A stretch of DNA of 33,203 nt, taken from contig CANEYR010000041.1 of the NCBI GenBank assembly GCA_947444055.1, forward strand, positions 1 to 33,203, written 5' to 3'. Position numbers and translations under genes: made by a program. The notes under the pieces were generated by a model that made no database searches, was not told the DNA's origin, and worked only from the letters and a program-made list of their open reading frames with translations. How positions within the stretch are numbered: the stretch's first letter is position 1; each line of letters starts with the position of its first letter. Of this stretch, positions 9,160 through 16,248 are shown in pieces. The DNA is from Planctomycetota bacterium (GTDB lineage: Bacteria > Planctomycetota > UBA1135 > UBA2386).

Positions 9160-10065
9160 ATGGATCGTCGCACGTTTCTCGCCACCGGCTGCGCCAGCGC
9201 TCTCGTTCCCACAGCCGGTCTCGCCATGCCCCAGCCACCCGCTCGTGGCGAACCCTTCCGCCTCGCCTACGCGCCGCACTTCGGCATGTTTGGCCAGCAT
9301 GCGAAGGAGTTTGCAGACCAGTTGCAGTTCGCCGCCGATGAGGGCTTTCGCGCGTGGGAAGACAACGGCATGGCGCGGCGCGAGGAAGTGACGCAGACCG
9401 CACTCGCCAAGAAGATGGAGCAGTGCGGCATCCGCATGGGGGTCTTCGTTGCGCATGGCGACTTCGACAAGCCCACGTTCGCGTCGGGCGACGGTGCCAT
9501 GCGCGAACGAGTGCTCGCCGACCTCAAGAAGGCGACGGAGGTGGCCAAGCGTGTGAACGCGCGATGGTGCACGGTGGTGCCAGGCGCCATCGACCCGCGC
9601 CAGGACGCGGGCTATCAGTTCAGCAACTGCGTCGACCTCTTGAAGCGCTGCTGCGAAGTCATTGAGCAAGCGAAGAGCGACCTGGTGATGGTGCTCGAGC
9701 CACTCAACTTCCGCGACCACCCGGGTCTGTTGCTGACCAAGATCGCACAGGGCTTCGCCATCTGCCGCGCCGTCGGCAGCCCGCACTGCAAGATCCTCGA
9801 CGACCTCTACCACCAGCAAATCACCGAGGGCAACCTGATCCCCAACCTCGATCGGGCGTGGGACGAGATCGCCTACTTTCAGGTCGGCGACAATCCGGGT
9901 CGGCACGAACCTGGCACCGGCGAGATCAACTTCCGCAACGTGTTCCGCCATCTGCATGGCAAGGGTTTCACCGGCATCGTCGGCATGGAACACGGCAATG
10001 CCGAGAGCGGGAAGGAGGGCGAGAAGAAGCTGATCGCCGCCTATCGCGACGCCGATCGCTGGTAA
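9160..10065 (+). CDS. Tat-exported hydroxypyruvate isomerase-like TIM-barrel protein
   Basis: 301 residues. The N-terminus MDRRTFLATGCASALVPTAG is a twin-arginine signal, so export in folded form is expected. The rest is an AP-endonuclease-2-type TIM barrel resembling hydroxypyruvate isomerase (Hyi): APHFGMFGQ, FAADEGFRAWEDNGM, VVPGAIDP, LEPLNFRDHPG, LDDLYHQQITEGN and HLHGKGFTGIVGMEHGN. By comparison with Hyi, E180 (LEPLN) and E277 (GMEHGN) are the likely catalytic acids and metal ligands. Hyi interconverts hydroxypyruvate and tartronate semialdehyde. Tat-exported Hyi-like proteins are common in Planctomycetota and may act on other sugars, so the substrate here is open. It appears to be a single gene, with a hairpin spanning its stop codon. 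Confidence 0.88.
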   Translation: MDRRTFLATGCASALVPTAGLAMPQPPARGEPFRLAYAPHFGMFGQHAKEFADQLQFAADEGFRAWEDNGMARREEVTQTALAKKMEQCGIRMGVFVAHGDFDKPTFASGDGAMRERVLADLKKATEVAKRVNARWCTVVPGAIDPRQDAGYQFSNCVDLLKRCCEVIEQAKSDLVMVLEPLNFRDHPGLLLTKIAQGFAICRAVGSPHCKILDDLYHQQITEGNLIPNLDRAWDEIAYFQVGDNPGRHEPGTGEINFRNVFRHLHGKGFTGIVGMEHGNAESGKEGEKKLIAAYRDADRW

Positions 10066-10073
10066 CGATCGGC
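10051..10073 (+). terminator. 8-bp hairpin spanning the isomerase stop codon
   Basis: GCCGATCG and CGATCGGC pair perfectly around CTGGTAA, which places the TAA stop in the 7-nt loop. No T-run follows. It is a plausible 3' mRNA end. Confidence 0.45.
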
Positions 10074-10093
10074 CGCGACAGCACGTGAGCCCG

Positions 10094-10108
10094 CGCTGCA
10101 CAGCAGCG
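10094..10108 (-). terminator. Hairpin downstream of the DUF4142 gene
   Basis: CGCTGC-ACA-GCAGCG is a perfect 6-bp stem with a 3-nt loop, 14 nt past the minus-strand stop at 10123. Together with the stem at 10051-10073 it separates two convergent genes. No T-run is seen. Confidence 0.35.
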
Positions 10109-10122
10109 ACCAGTTCACACAC

Positions 10123-10863
10123 TCACTTCTTGGTGGCTTCGCCAACTTGTTCGCCGACTGGCTTCGCCTCGCACTGCGCGCCCAGAGTCTCAGCGTGCTG
10201 CAAATGCGCGCGCAGCACCTTCTGGCTCTCTTCCAAGGTCGGACGCAAGGAGGGCGAAGCATAGGTGATGAAAACGTCGACCATGTCCGTGGCCATTCCG
10301 TGCGCCATCACCTGTGACTGCATGTAGCAACAGTCGAAGGCGGCTCCTGTCTTCTCGTTCACCTTCTTCGTGGCGGACTCAAGACACTTCTTGCCGAGGT
10401 CCCGCAGCAACGAGACATGGTCGAACGTGCCGACCGCAGCGCCTCGCCGACCAACACTGGCGTCGCTCGGTTGTTGCTTGCTGTTGCCGTCGCGTTCGTC
10501 GCTCTTGCTGGGTTGGCCAGAGCCAACACTGCGGTCACCAACGTGATTCAAGGCGACGAATGGTTGCAGCTTCACGGTCATCTGGCCGTGCGCGTCGATC
10601 ATTGTCTGCGCGAACTGTTTGACATCCTTGCTCTGTGCCTTCTGCAGGGCCAGCCGAGCCAGAGCAACCTCGTTGTCGTTCTGCACAATCAGCCACGTAG
10701 CGAGCACGAAATCGCTCTCGTTCGAACGCGGGGCCTTGCCAGCATGGACCGCGCTGGTTGCGGCGAGCACTGGTAGTGGCACGAGACGGCTAGTCTGGGC
10801 ATCCAGCAGGGTCGCCGGCAGCAAGGAAAGGCAGGTGAAGAGGATCGAGTGACGGAACATCAT
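10123..10863 (-). CDS. Exported DUF4142-type protein
   Basis: 246 residues from the ATG at 10863 (ATG 10860 is equally possible). That start gives a signal peptide, MMFRHSILFTCLSLLPATLL, ending at LLDAQ. The DUF4142 (ferritin-like four-helix) core is visible as FVLATWLIVQNDNEVALARL, QSKDVKQFAQTMIDAHGQMT and, after a low-complexity Ser/Lys/Asp-rich insert (about 115-145), DCCYMQSQVMAHGMATDMVD. Members are usually small exported helical proteins of unknown function, often near stress genes. The insert between helices 2 and 3 is longer than I would expect. The C-terminal AEATKK-like tail is charged. It lies 103 nt downstream of the PRC-barrel-like gene and could share a transcript with it. Confidence 0.82.
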   Translation of the reverse strand: MMFRHSILFTCLSLLPATLLDAQTSRLVPLPVLAATSAVHAGKAPRSNESDFVLATWLIVQNDNEVALARLALQKAQSKDVKQFAQTMIDAHGQMTVKLQPFVALNHVGDRSVGSGQPSKSDERDGNSKQQPSDASVGRRGAAVGTFDHVSLLRDLGKKCLESATKKVNEKTGAAFDCCYMQSQVMAHGMATDMVDVFITYASPSLRPTLEESQKVLRAHLQHAETLGAQCEAKPVGEQVGEATKK

Positions 10864-10966
10864 CGTTGTGATCTCAGGGAGTGCTGTGCAAGCCGGGCGA
10901 TTGCCAAGCCGCGGCTCCGTGAGCAACTGACGTGCCTCGATTGCTTCAACCAGGGCGCGCGGACGG

Positions 10967-11950
10967 CTACTTCGGCACCACGGTCGGCTTGCTCGCGGCG
11001 GCTTCCCAACTCGGAGTCGCCAAGCCGAAGTGCTCGTAGCAGCGCTGGCGCAACAAGGCGCTTGGACGTTCCATCGCGTCGACGGCGTCGGGGCCGGCCG
11101 CCATCGACACGGGGGTGGCAGTGAAGCGCAGGTGGCACCCGCTGCGCGCCTTCACCGTCGACACCAACGACCACGGCACCGGGACGTGCCGTGTTGTCGA
11201 CGGCCCGTCGACGACGGGGACAGTAATCGGCACCACCGCGAGCACTAACCGCTGCAACGTCGGCGCCATCCAGATGACGGGCGCAGGTGTCGGCGCCGCG
11301 GACACAACGGGCTGGCCGACGGTCTTCTGGCGTGCCTCGGGCGGGGCCGGCACAACGGCCAGGATGGGATCGAAACTGGCTTGCACGAGCTGCGAAGCGA
11401 GCCACACCGTTGGCGGCAGCGGCTGGCCGGTCGGGGGCGATGCGGCCGGCTTCTGGACGTTCACGGCTTCGAGTTCGCCAAACTGCAGGTTCGGCTCGAT
11501 CACAACCCAATGGTGAAGCGGCTCATCCCAACGCACGGCGGCGGCCGGTAGCACTCGCACGATTTCCTCGCTGCGTGGATCAGGTACCGGTGGCTCGATC
11601 AGCAAGGCCAACAGGCGTCCTTCGCCATCGAATCGCGCGTCGCGAACATGTGCCAACAAGCGAGCCGCCTTCGATCCTTCACTCGCTTCGGGCCGCGGTG
11701 TCGGCACGGGGTCCTGACTGCGCTGGCCGCCGGTTTGTAGATTCTGGATCGCATAGACGCCCGCCCCACTGATTGCCTGCAGCGACTGCAGGTGCAGCTC
11801 GACGGATGCGTGCACCGGATTCGGGGGCAACGGGGGCGGCGGGGGCGGCGTTTGCGCGAAGGCAGGCGCGCCACCGGGGGCGATCATGGCCGCGCACCAA
11901 AAGAACGACGACGCCAGAGGGACTCGAATGCGACCAGGAAGCTTGGACAT
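10967..11950 (-). CDS. Exported protein with a PRC-barrel-like region
   Basis: 327 residues. A signal peptide (about 1-33, ending GGAPAFAQ) is followed by a Pro-rich linker (TPPPPPPLPPNPV). Residues about 55-155 resemble a PRC-barrel: ISGAGVYAIQNLQTGG, then LAHVRDARFDGEGRLLALLI and RVLPAAAVRWD, which is the strand pattern and the conserved final Trp of that fold. The remaining half (about 160-327) is Pro/Val-rich and I do not recognise it. PRC-barrels are small binding modules in 16S rRNA maturation, photosynthetic reaction centres and many exported proteins of unknown function. No Shine-Dalgarno is visible. It is divergent from the sugar transferase at 12104 across 153 bp. Confidence 0.65.
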   Translation of the reverse strand: MSKLPGRIRVPLASSFFWCAAMIAPGGAPAFAQTPPPPPPLPPNPVHASVELHLQSLQAISGAGVYAIQNLQTGGQRSQDPVPTPRPEASEGSKAARLLAHVRDARFDGEGRLLALLIEPPVPDPRSEEIVRVLPAAAVRWDEPLHHWVVIEPNLQFGELEAVNVQKPAASPPTGQPLPPTVWLASQLVQASFDPILAVVPAPPEARQKTVGQPVVSAAPTPAPVIWMAPTLQRLVLAVVPITVPVVDGPSTTRHVPVPWSLVSTVKARSGCHLRFTATPVSMAAGPDAVDAMERPSALLRQRCYEHFGLATPSWEAAASKPTVVPK

Positions 11951-12004
11951 GTCGCGGGTCCGTGCAAATCCCGTGCGGCGCCTCGCACCCGCACCCGCCC
12001 GCGA

Positions 12005-12022
12005 GATGAGCCCGATCTCATC
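12005..12022. repeat. Inverted repeat GATGAG-6-CTCATC
   Basis: A perfect 6-bp dyad in the 153-bp gap between divergent genes, about 80 bp before the sugar transferase start. It could be an operator; this is weak on its own. Confidence 0.25.
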
Positions 12023-12103
12023 GCGGCTTCACTTGCAGCTCAGCGTGAACGGCTAGGCAGACACTCGCAATTCACACTTGGTCGCACCACCAACCACGAC
12101 GCG

Positions 12104-12727
12104 ATGATGTCCACCTCCCTCGTTCAGAAATGCGCTCGGTTCGCCAAGCGTTCCTGCGACGTACTCGGCTCGACCGTCGGCATCGTCGCGCTGCTGCCAG
12201 TCCTCCTCGCCAGTGCGCTGGTGGTGAAGTTGACCAGCCAGGGCCCCGTGTTCTTCCACCAGGAGCGGGTCGGCAAGAACGGCAGGGTCTTCGCATGCTT
12301 CAAGTTCCGCACGATGAAGGTCGGTGCGCAGGCACTGCAGGAGTCGCTGCGCGCGCAGAGTCAGCAGGACGGACCCGCATTCAAGATCCTGAATGACCCC
12401 CGAATCACGAGGGTGGGGCGAATTCTGCGCAAGTACAGCATCGATGAGCTGCCACAGCTGCTGAACGTGCTGCGCGGCGAGATGAGCCTCGTCGGACCAC
12501 GCCCGCCGCTGCCTAGCGAAGTAGCGACCTACACCCCGTCGCAGATGCGCCGCATCTCCGTCAAGCCGGGGCTGACATGCATCTGGCAGGTCTATGGCCG
12601 CAACCGTGTGACCTGGAAGCGCTGGGTCGAAATGGACCTCTACTACATCGACCACATGTCGTTGCTGCTCGACCTCAAGCTGGTGGCGCAAACATTCCGC
12701 GTCGTGTTGCGTGGCACCGGCATGTAA
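12104..12727 (+). CDS. Short bacterial sugar transferase (initiating glycosylphosphotransferase, ExoY-type)
   Basis: 207 residues from tandem ATGs at 12104/12107. It holds only the catalytic domain of polyprenyl-phosphate hexose-1-phosphate transferases: one hydrophobic segment (about 20-42), then [20 protein letters not shown], the acidic motif [20 protein letters not shown] with [20 protein letters not shown], and the end RGTGM. Such enzymes load the first sugar phosphate onto undecaprenyl phosphate and so start exopolysaccharide or O-antigen repeat units. It lacks the N-terminal four-helix and CoA-binding-like part present in its paralogue at 27295-28653, as in ExoY-like minimal enzymes. 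The next gene starts 41 nt downstream. No glycosyltransferase adjoins it, so its pathway is not set by context. Confidence 0.9.
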   Translation: MMSTSLVQKCARFAKRSCDVLGSTVGIVALLPVLLASALVVKLTSQGPVFFHQERVGKNGRVFACFKFRTMKVGAQALQESLRAQSQQDGPAFKILNDPRITRVGRILRKYSIDELPQLLNVLRGEMSLVGPRPPLPSEVATYTPSQMRRISVKPGLTCIWQVYGRNRVTWKRWVEMDLYYIDHMSLLLDLKLVAQTFRVVLRGTGM

Positions 12728-12768
12728 CGACGACCCATTGCTCTCTTCGTGCGCGTGGAAAACTGAAC

Positions 12769-14238
12769 ATGCCGTCCATTCCTGCCCTCGTCACCGCTGC
12801 CGTGGTGTTCGTCGCCTGTCGATCGGTACCGCTGCCTTCCGACCCTTTGACAGACGCGCAGGATCAAGTCATTGCCGACGCCTTCAGCAAGGCGGTGCGA
12901 GTGCATCGTCCCCTCATACCGCTGGCCCTCGCCGCGGCCCTGCCACTGCCTGCGCAGGTTCTGAACGAGGGGCAGCTCAGCGTCACGATCGAAGGCCACC
13001 TGGGTGCGGTGAAGACGCGCGATGGCTCCTGGATCGTGCAGGTGCCGGGCAACGGCTCAGCACGCATCGTCGCCTACTCGACGACGTCCGGTCAGGTCGG
13101 GGCGGCGATGAACCCCCGCGGCTACAACCAGACCAACATCCACACGCAACAGCTTGTTCTGCCTCGCGCCATCGCGACCTGCGACTCGCTGGTGGTCACT
13201 TCGACCGGGAGCGGTCCACGCGATTCGTACTGGGCCTACCCCGGCCGCAGCGTCGTTGACGAAGCCATGGCGGTGGTGTTCGTGCCCTACGCCGCCACGC
13301 CTGGCCTGCTGCGGCCACCAGCCATCGGCGACGGCTACCTGCCCAGGTGGTTTCGCAGCCAACCGATTCCAGAAGCCATGATCAATATGGCGAAGCTGCC
13401 GAGCCTCATCAACGTCGACGCACTTCCCGTGAATTGGTCGGCCTGGGGCGCGGCCAAGCCCGACCTTGCCTACCTACACGCTCTGTTGCGGCCCATGGGC
13501 GGCGAATTCTACGACGGCTGGAACACCGACACGCGCACGCCCGACAACCAACACCCTGGGTATGGCACCGCCTATGCCTCCGTGGTCAGCCAAGCGCTGG
13601 TGCAGTTGTGTTCGACAGCCACCACGCAAGCCAAGCAGCCGCTGGCCATCGCCGTCGTTCAGCGTGGGCTGGATCTCGTCGGGGCCTTCTGCGACGGACG
13701 TGCGAACTATCCACTCGGTGGTCACATGCAAGGCCGCAAGGCCCTGGTCGTGATGTGCGGCCACCTGCTGGGCATTGAGCCCTTCGCCGACCCGACGACC
13801 TACATCGGCGATCGCTTCCAAGAGGACGGCTACTTCTTGGCAAGTCCCGCGGCTTGGTGGTTTGGCGCCGGTTGGATCGCCGGTTGGAGCTTCCAGCCGG
13901 AAGCCCCGTTCAATGGGGCAAAACTGGCGGACCCACCCTCGACGTGGGGTTCGGTGCAAGCGCCCTTGCACGACACCTGGGCCTGGATGGTCGCCGGTTA
14001 TCTGCAGCAAGGGGTCGGCTCGCAGATTGGCACTGGGCTGGCGATGCGCCTCATGGGGCTAGAACGCGAGATGGGCCATGGCCTCGTGCAAATGATCAAT
14101 CAGTGGATGGATGGACCACCAGCCGCCGCCAATGCCCAGCTGCTAGCAGTCGGGATCACGTTGCCGTGGGGTACCGACTATGCACTCGTGAAGGGCGTGG
14201 GCTTTTGCGCGGCGGCTTGGAATGCGATGGGGTTCTGA
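12769..14238 (+). CDS. Unrecognised exported protein with two possible starts
   Basis: From ATG 12769 it is 489 residues. I recognise no family. The first 17 residues (MPSIPALVTAAVVFVAC) look like a lipoprotein signal with a slightly off lipobox (FVAC). Residues 45-63 (VHRPLIPLALAAALPLPAQ) look like a second, complete signal peptide and begin with a GTG at 12901, which would give a 445-residue protein. The mature part starts beta-like (QLSVTIEGHLGAVKTRDGSW), then becomes helical and Trp-rich (HPGYGTAYASVVSQALVQL, AAWWFGAGWIAGW, DTWAWMVAGYLQQG). This weakly resembles (alpha/alpha)-barrel carbohydrate enzymes, but no catalytic motif supports that. It lies 41 nt after the sugar transferase, so a joint role in an envelope polymer is possible. 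Confidence 0.75.
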   Translation: MPSIPALVTAAVVFVACRSVPLPSDPLTDAQDQVIADAFSKAVRVHRPLIPLALAAALPLPAQVLNEGQLSVTIEGHLGAVKTRDGSWIVQVPGNGSARIVAYSTTSGQVGAAMNPRGYNQTNIHTQQLVLPRAIATCDSLVVTSTGSGPRDSYWAYPGRSVVDEAMAVVFVPYAATPGLLRPPAIGDGYLPRWFRSQPIPEAMINMAKLPSLINVDALPVNWSAWGAAKPDLAYLHALLRPMGGEFYDGWNTDTRTPDNQHPGYGTAYASVVSQALVQLCSTATTQAKQPLAIAVVQRGLDLVGAFCDGRANYPLGGHMQGRKALVVMCGHLLGIEPFADPTTYIGDRFQEDGYFLASPAAWWFGAGWIAGWSFQPEAPFNGAKLADPPSTWGSVQAPLHDTWAWMVAGYLQQGVGSQIGTGLAMRLMGLEREMGHGLVQMINQWMDGPPAAANAQLLAVGITLPWGTDYALVKGVGFCAAAWNAMGF

Positions 14239-14256
14239 CCACCCCTGCGTTGGCGC

Positions 14257-14817
14257 TTACTTGGCTGCGACCGGCAACGGGCTCCCTGCGACCGGTGGCG
14301 TAGATGACGCCGGGGCTGACTGAGGAAGGCGGTCGCGAGCGGGAACTGCGCAGTCCGGCTGGGCTTGGCGCGACCTGCCGATGGTAGCCAGCGTGTGGAC
14401 GAGGTGCACCGCAGCGTGCCTGACCGAGCCATTGGCGCCGCCGTCGTCGACCCAGCGAATCAGGTCGTTGCACGTCAACAGACCGACCAATCGGTTTTGC
14501 TCATCCAGCACCGGCAAGCGGCGCACGGCGTGCACGCGCATCGTCAACTCGGCCTCCTCCAGCGACTCCGACGGCCACGTCGAGGCGACGTCCTTGGCCA
14601 TGACATCGCCGACCTGCAATTCAGCCAGGCTCTTGCCGGTCGTGAACGCAGCCATGCAGATGTCGCGATCCGTCAGCATGCCGTGCAAGCGATCGTCGTC
14701 GTCGATGACCGGCACGCAGCCGCAGTCGTTATCCCACAGCACCTTCGCCGCCGTGGCGAGTGAATCGCTGGTTCGGCAGCTGCGAATGTTCTTCATCATC
14801 TGTTCTTCAACAAACAT
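14257..14817 (-). CDS. Two-CBS-domain regulatory protein
   Basis: 186 residues from the ATG at 14817, chosen because GGAGG lies 8 nt upstream; in-frame starts reaching to 15021 would only add non-conserved sequence. CBS1 spans about residues 7-60 (MMKNIRSCRTSDSLATAAKV, CGCVPVIDDDDRLHGMLTDR). CBS2 spans about 70-125 (DVMAKDVASTWPSESLEEAE, VRRLPVLDEQNRLVGLLTCN). The GMLTDRDI and GLLTCNDLI ends are the typical ligand-pocket strands; paired CBS domains bind adenosyl ligands such as AMP, ATP or NAD. The last 55 residues are Pro/Ala-rich and probably disordered. The protein has no effector domain, so it would act by binding a partner. It converges on the 12769 gene with an 18-nt gap and is divergent from yedE. 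Confidence 0.92.
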   Translation of the reverse strand: MFVEEQMMKNIRSCRTSDSLATAAKVLWDNDCGCVPVIDDDDRLHGMLTDRDICMAAFTTGKSLAELQVGDVMAKDVASTWPSESLEEAELTMRVHAVRRLPVLDEQNRLVGLLTCNDLIRWVDDGGANGSVRHAAVHLVHTLATIGRSRQAQPDCAVPARDRLPQSAPASSTPPVAGSPLPVAAK

Positions 14818-14825
14818 CGTCGGGT

Positions 14826-14830
14826 CCTCC
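14826..14830 (-). promoter_or_regulatory. Ribosome binding site GGAGG for the CBS protein
   Basis: A perfect GGAGG with an 8-nt spacer to the ATG at 14817. It settles the start against longer in-frame options. Confidence 0.8.
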
Positions 14831-15054
14831 ATGGTTGGCATCGGTTGGTGAATTCGAGCCGCGCGCCGCCACGGCACCGGTGTGCTGCGAACCTGCGAGC
14901 AGCCCCTGCGAAACTCCGTGGGCGCAGCCGAACCAGCAGGCAGTTGGGTGCCACCAGCGGCCGCCACGTTCACGACGCAGCGAACTACATGGCGCGACTG
15001 AAATCGGGCTGAAATGCGCATGAGGAGATCTTCACAACCATCGAAGGGGATGAT

Positions 15055-15067
15055 GACGAGCCTCGTC
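15055..15067. repeat. 13-bp odd palindrome GACGAG-C-CTCGTC upstream of yedE
   Basis: A perfect 6-bp dyad around a single C, 19 bp before the yedE start codon. With a 1-nt centre it cannot form an RNA hairpin, so a DNA-binding site is the more natural reading. This is speculative. Confidence 0.3.
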
Positions 15068-15086
15068 TCGCAGCCATGATGGCGCC

Positions 15087-16181
15087 ATGCTGCGTGGTGA
15101 CCAATCGAACCGCACGCGCTGGCTCGCGGTGCTCCTGTTGCTGGCTCTCGGCGGTCTCGCGGCCGGCCTGGTGGCGCTCGGCAACCCCGGGAACATGGGC
15201 GTGTGCGGCGCCTGCTTTCTGCGCGACCTTGGTGGCGCCCTCGGTCTGCATGACGGCCCAGCGATCGTTCGTCCCGAAGTGACGGGGCTGGCAGTGGGCG
15301 CCTTGTTGTGGTCGCTGCACAAGCGACGCCACATCGGCCGCTCCGGCAGCTTCGCCGTGGCGCGCTTTCTCCTGTGCGTCGCGATGGCGATCGGGGCCAT
15401 GGTCTTCCTCGGCTGCCCGTTCCGTCTGCTGCAGCGACTCGGCGGCGGCGACCTCAATGCCTGGCTGGCGCTGCCCGGATTTGTGCTCGGCGTCGGCCTC
15501 GCGCGCCAATGTGAGACCCGTGGCTACTCGCTCGGCAAGACGCAGGAAGTGCCAACGCCGATCGGGCTGCTGGGGCCGCTGATGTTCGTCGCCGTGTTGG
15601 CGGCCTTTGCCCTCGGCATCGACCTCGGCGGGCCGGGACCAGGCGACCGCACGGGCCCTGCGCACGCACCGTGGTGGCTAGCGGCCAGCATCGGCACCGT
15701 CGTCGGCACCGTGCTGTCGGCGACCGGCCTCTGCGCGATCAGCGGCGCACGTTCGCTGTTTGCTGGGCCGCGATGGATGGCCCTCGCCACCCTCGCCTTC
15801 GTCGGCGGCTATGCGTTGCTCGCACTCATCACCGGCCGCTTCCACTGTGCCTTCGCCAGCCAACCGATCGCGCACGGCGACTGGCTGTGGAACACGCTCG
15901 CCCTCGTGCTCGTCGGCATGTGCGGTGCCTTCGCAGGCGGTTGCCCCGTGCGGCAGATCGTGATGGCGGGTGAAGGCAACGGCGATGCGTTCGTCGGTTG
16001 TGCGGGGTTGGTCGTCGGCGGCGCCCTCGCGCATTCCCTCCAGCTGGCCTCGACGCCGGCGACTGCCCAGTTGCCCGGCGGCCCCACCAGCAGCGGCCAG
16101 ATCGCGGTGGTGGTGTTGCTGCTCGCGGTGCTTGGCTACGCACTCGCGATCACGAACCGCACCCGCAGCCAGCAGCCCTGA
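15087..16181 (+). CDS. yedE: YedE-family membrane transporter (putative selenium or sulfur species)
   Basis: 364 residues with about ten membrane helices. The duplicated YeeE/YedE architecture is clear: each half carries a G-C-P-[FV]-R motif, C110 in GCPFRLLQRLGGGDLNAW and C286 in GCPVRQIVMAGEGNGDAF. An N-terminal NPGNMGVCGACFLRDLGGAL (C40, C43) matches the YedE-type proteins associated with selenium metabolism. The family takes up thiosulfate-like or selenium compounds through membrane cysteines. No selD, selA or selU gene is in the window, so selenium remains a family inference. The gene is 67 nt upstream of the cyclase. A 10-bp palindrome (15079-15088) overlaps its start codon, and CATGAT 6 nt upstream could serve as a -10. 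Confidence 0.87.
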   Translation: MLRGDQSNRTRWLAVLLLLALGGLAAGLVALGNPGNMGVCGACFLRDLGGALGLHDGPAIVRPEVTGLAVGALLWSLHKRRHIGRSGSFAVARFLLCVAMAIGAMVFLGCPFRLLQRLGGGDLNAWLALPGFVLGVGLARQCETRGYSLGKTQEVPTPIGLLGPLMFVAVLAAFALGIDLGGPGPGDRTGPAHAPWWLAASIGTVVGTVLSATGLCAISGARSLFAGPRWMALATLAFVGGYALLALITGRFHCAFASQPIAHGDWLWNTLALVLVGMCGAFAGGCPVRQIVMAGEGNGDAFVGCAGLVVGGALAHSLQLASTPATAQLPGGPTSSGQIAVVVLLLAVLGYALAITNRTRSQQP

Positions 16182-16236
16182 ACGCGTCGTGCGCAGATCT
16201 CCGTGCCAGATGGCGTGAGGGAACCCACCGGCCCGC

Positions 16237-16242
16237 TACAAC
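16237..16242 (+). promoter_or_regulatory. Candidate -10 box (TACAAC) just upstream of the cyclase
   Basis: TACAAC ends 6 nt before the ATG at 16249, the same hexamer as at hflK. There is no Shine-Dalgarno and no clear -35. If real, the transcript would be leaderless or nearly so and independent of yedE. Confidence 0.3.
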
Positions 16243-16248
16243 ACGTCG

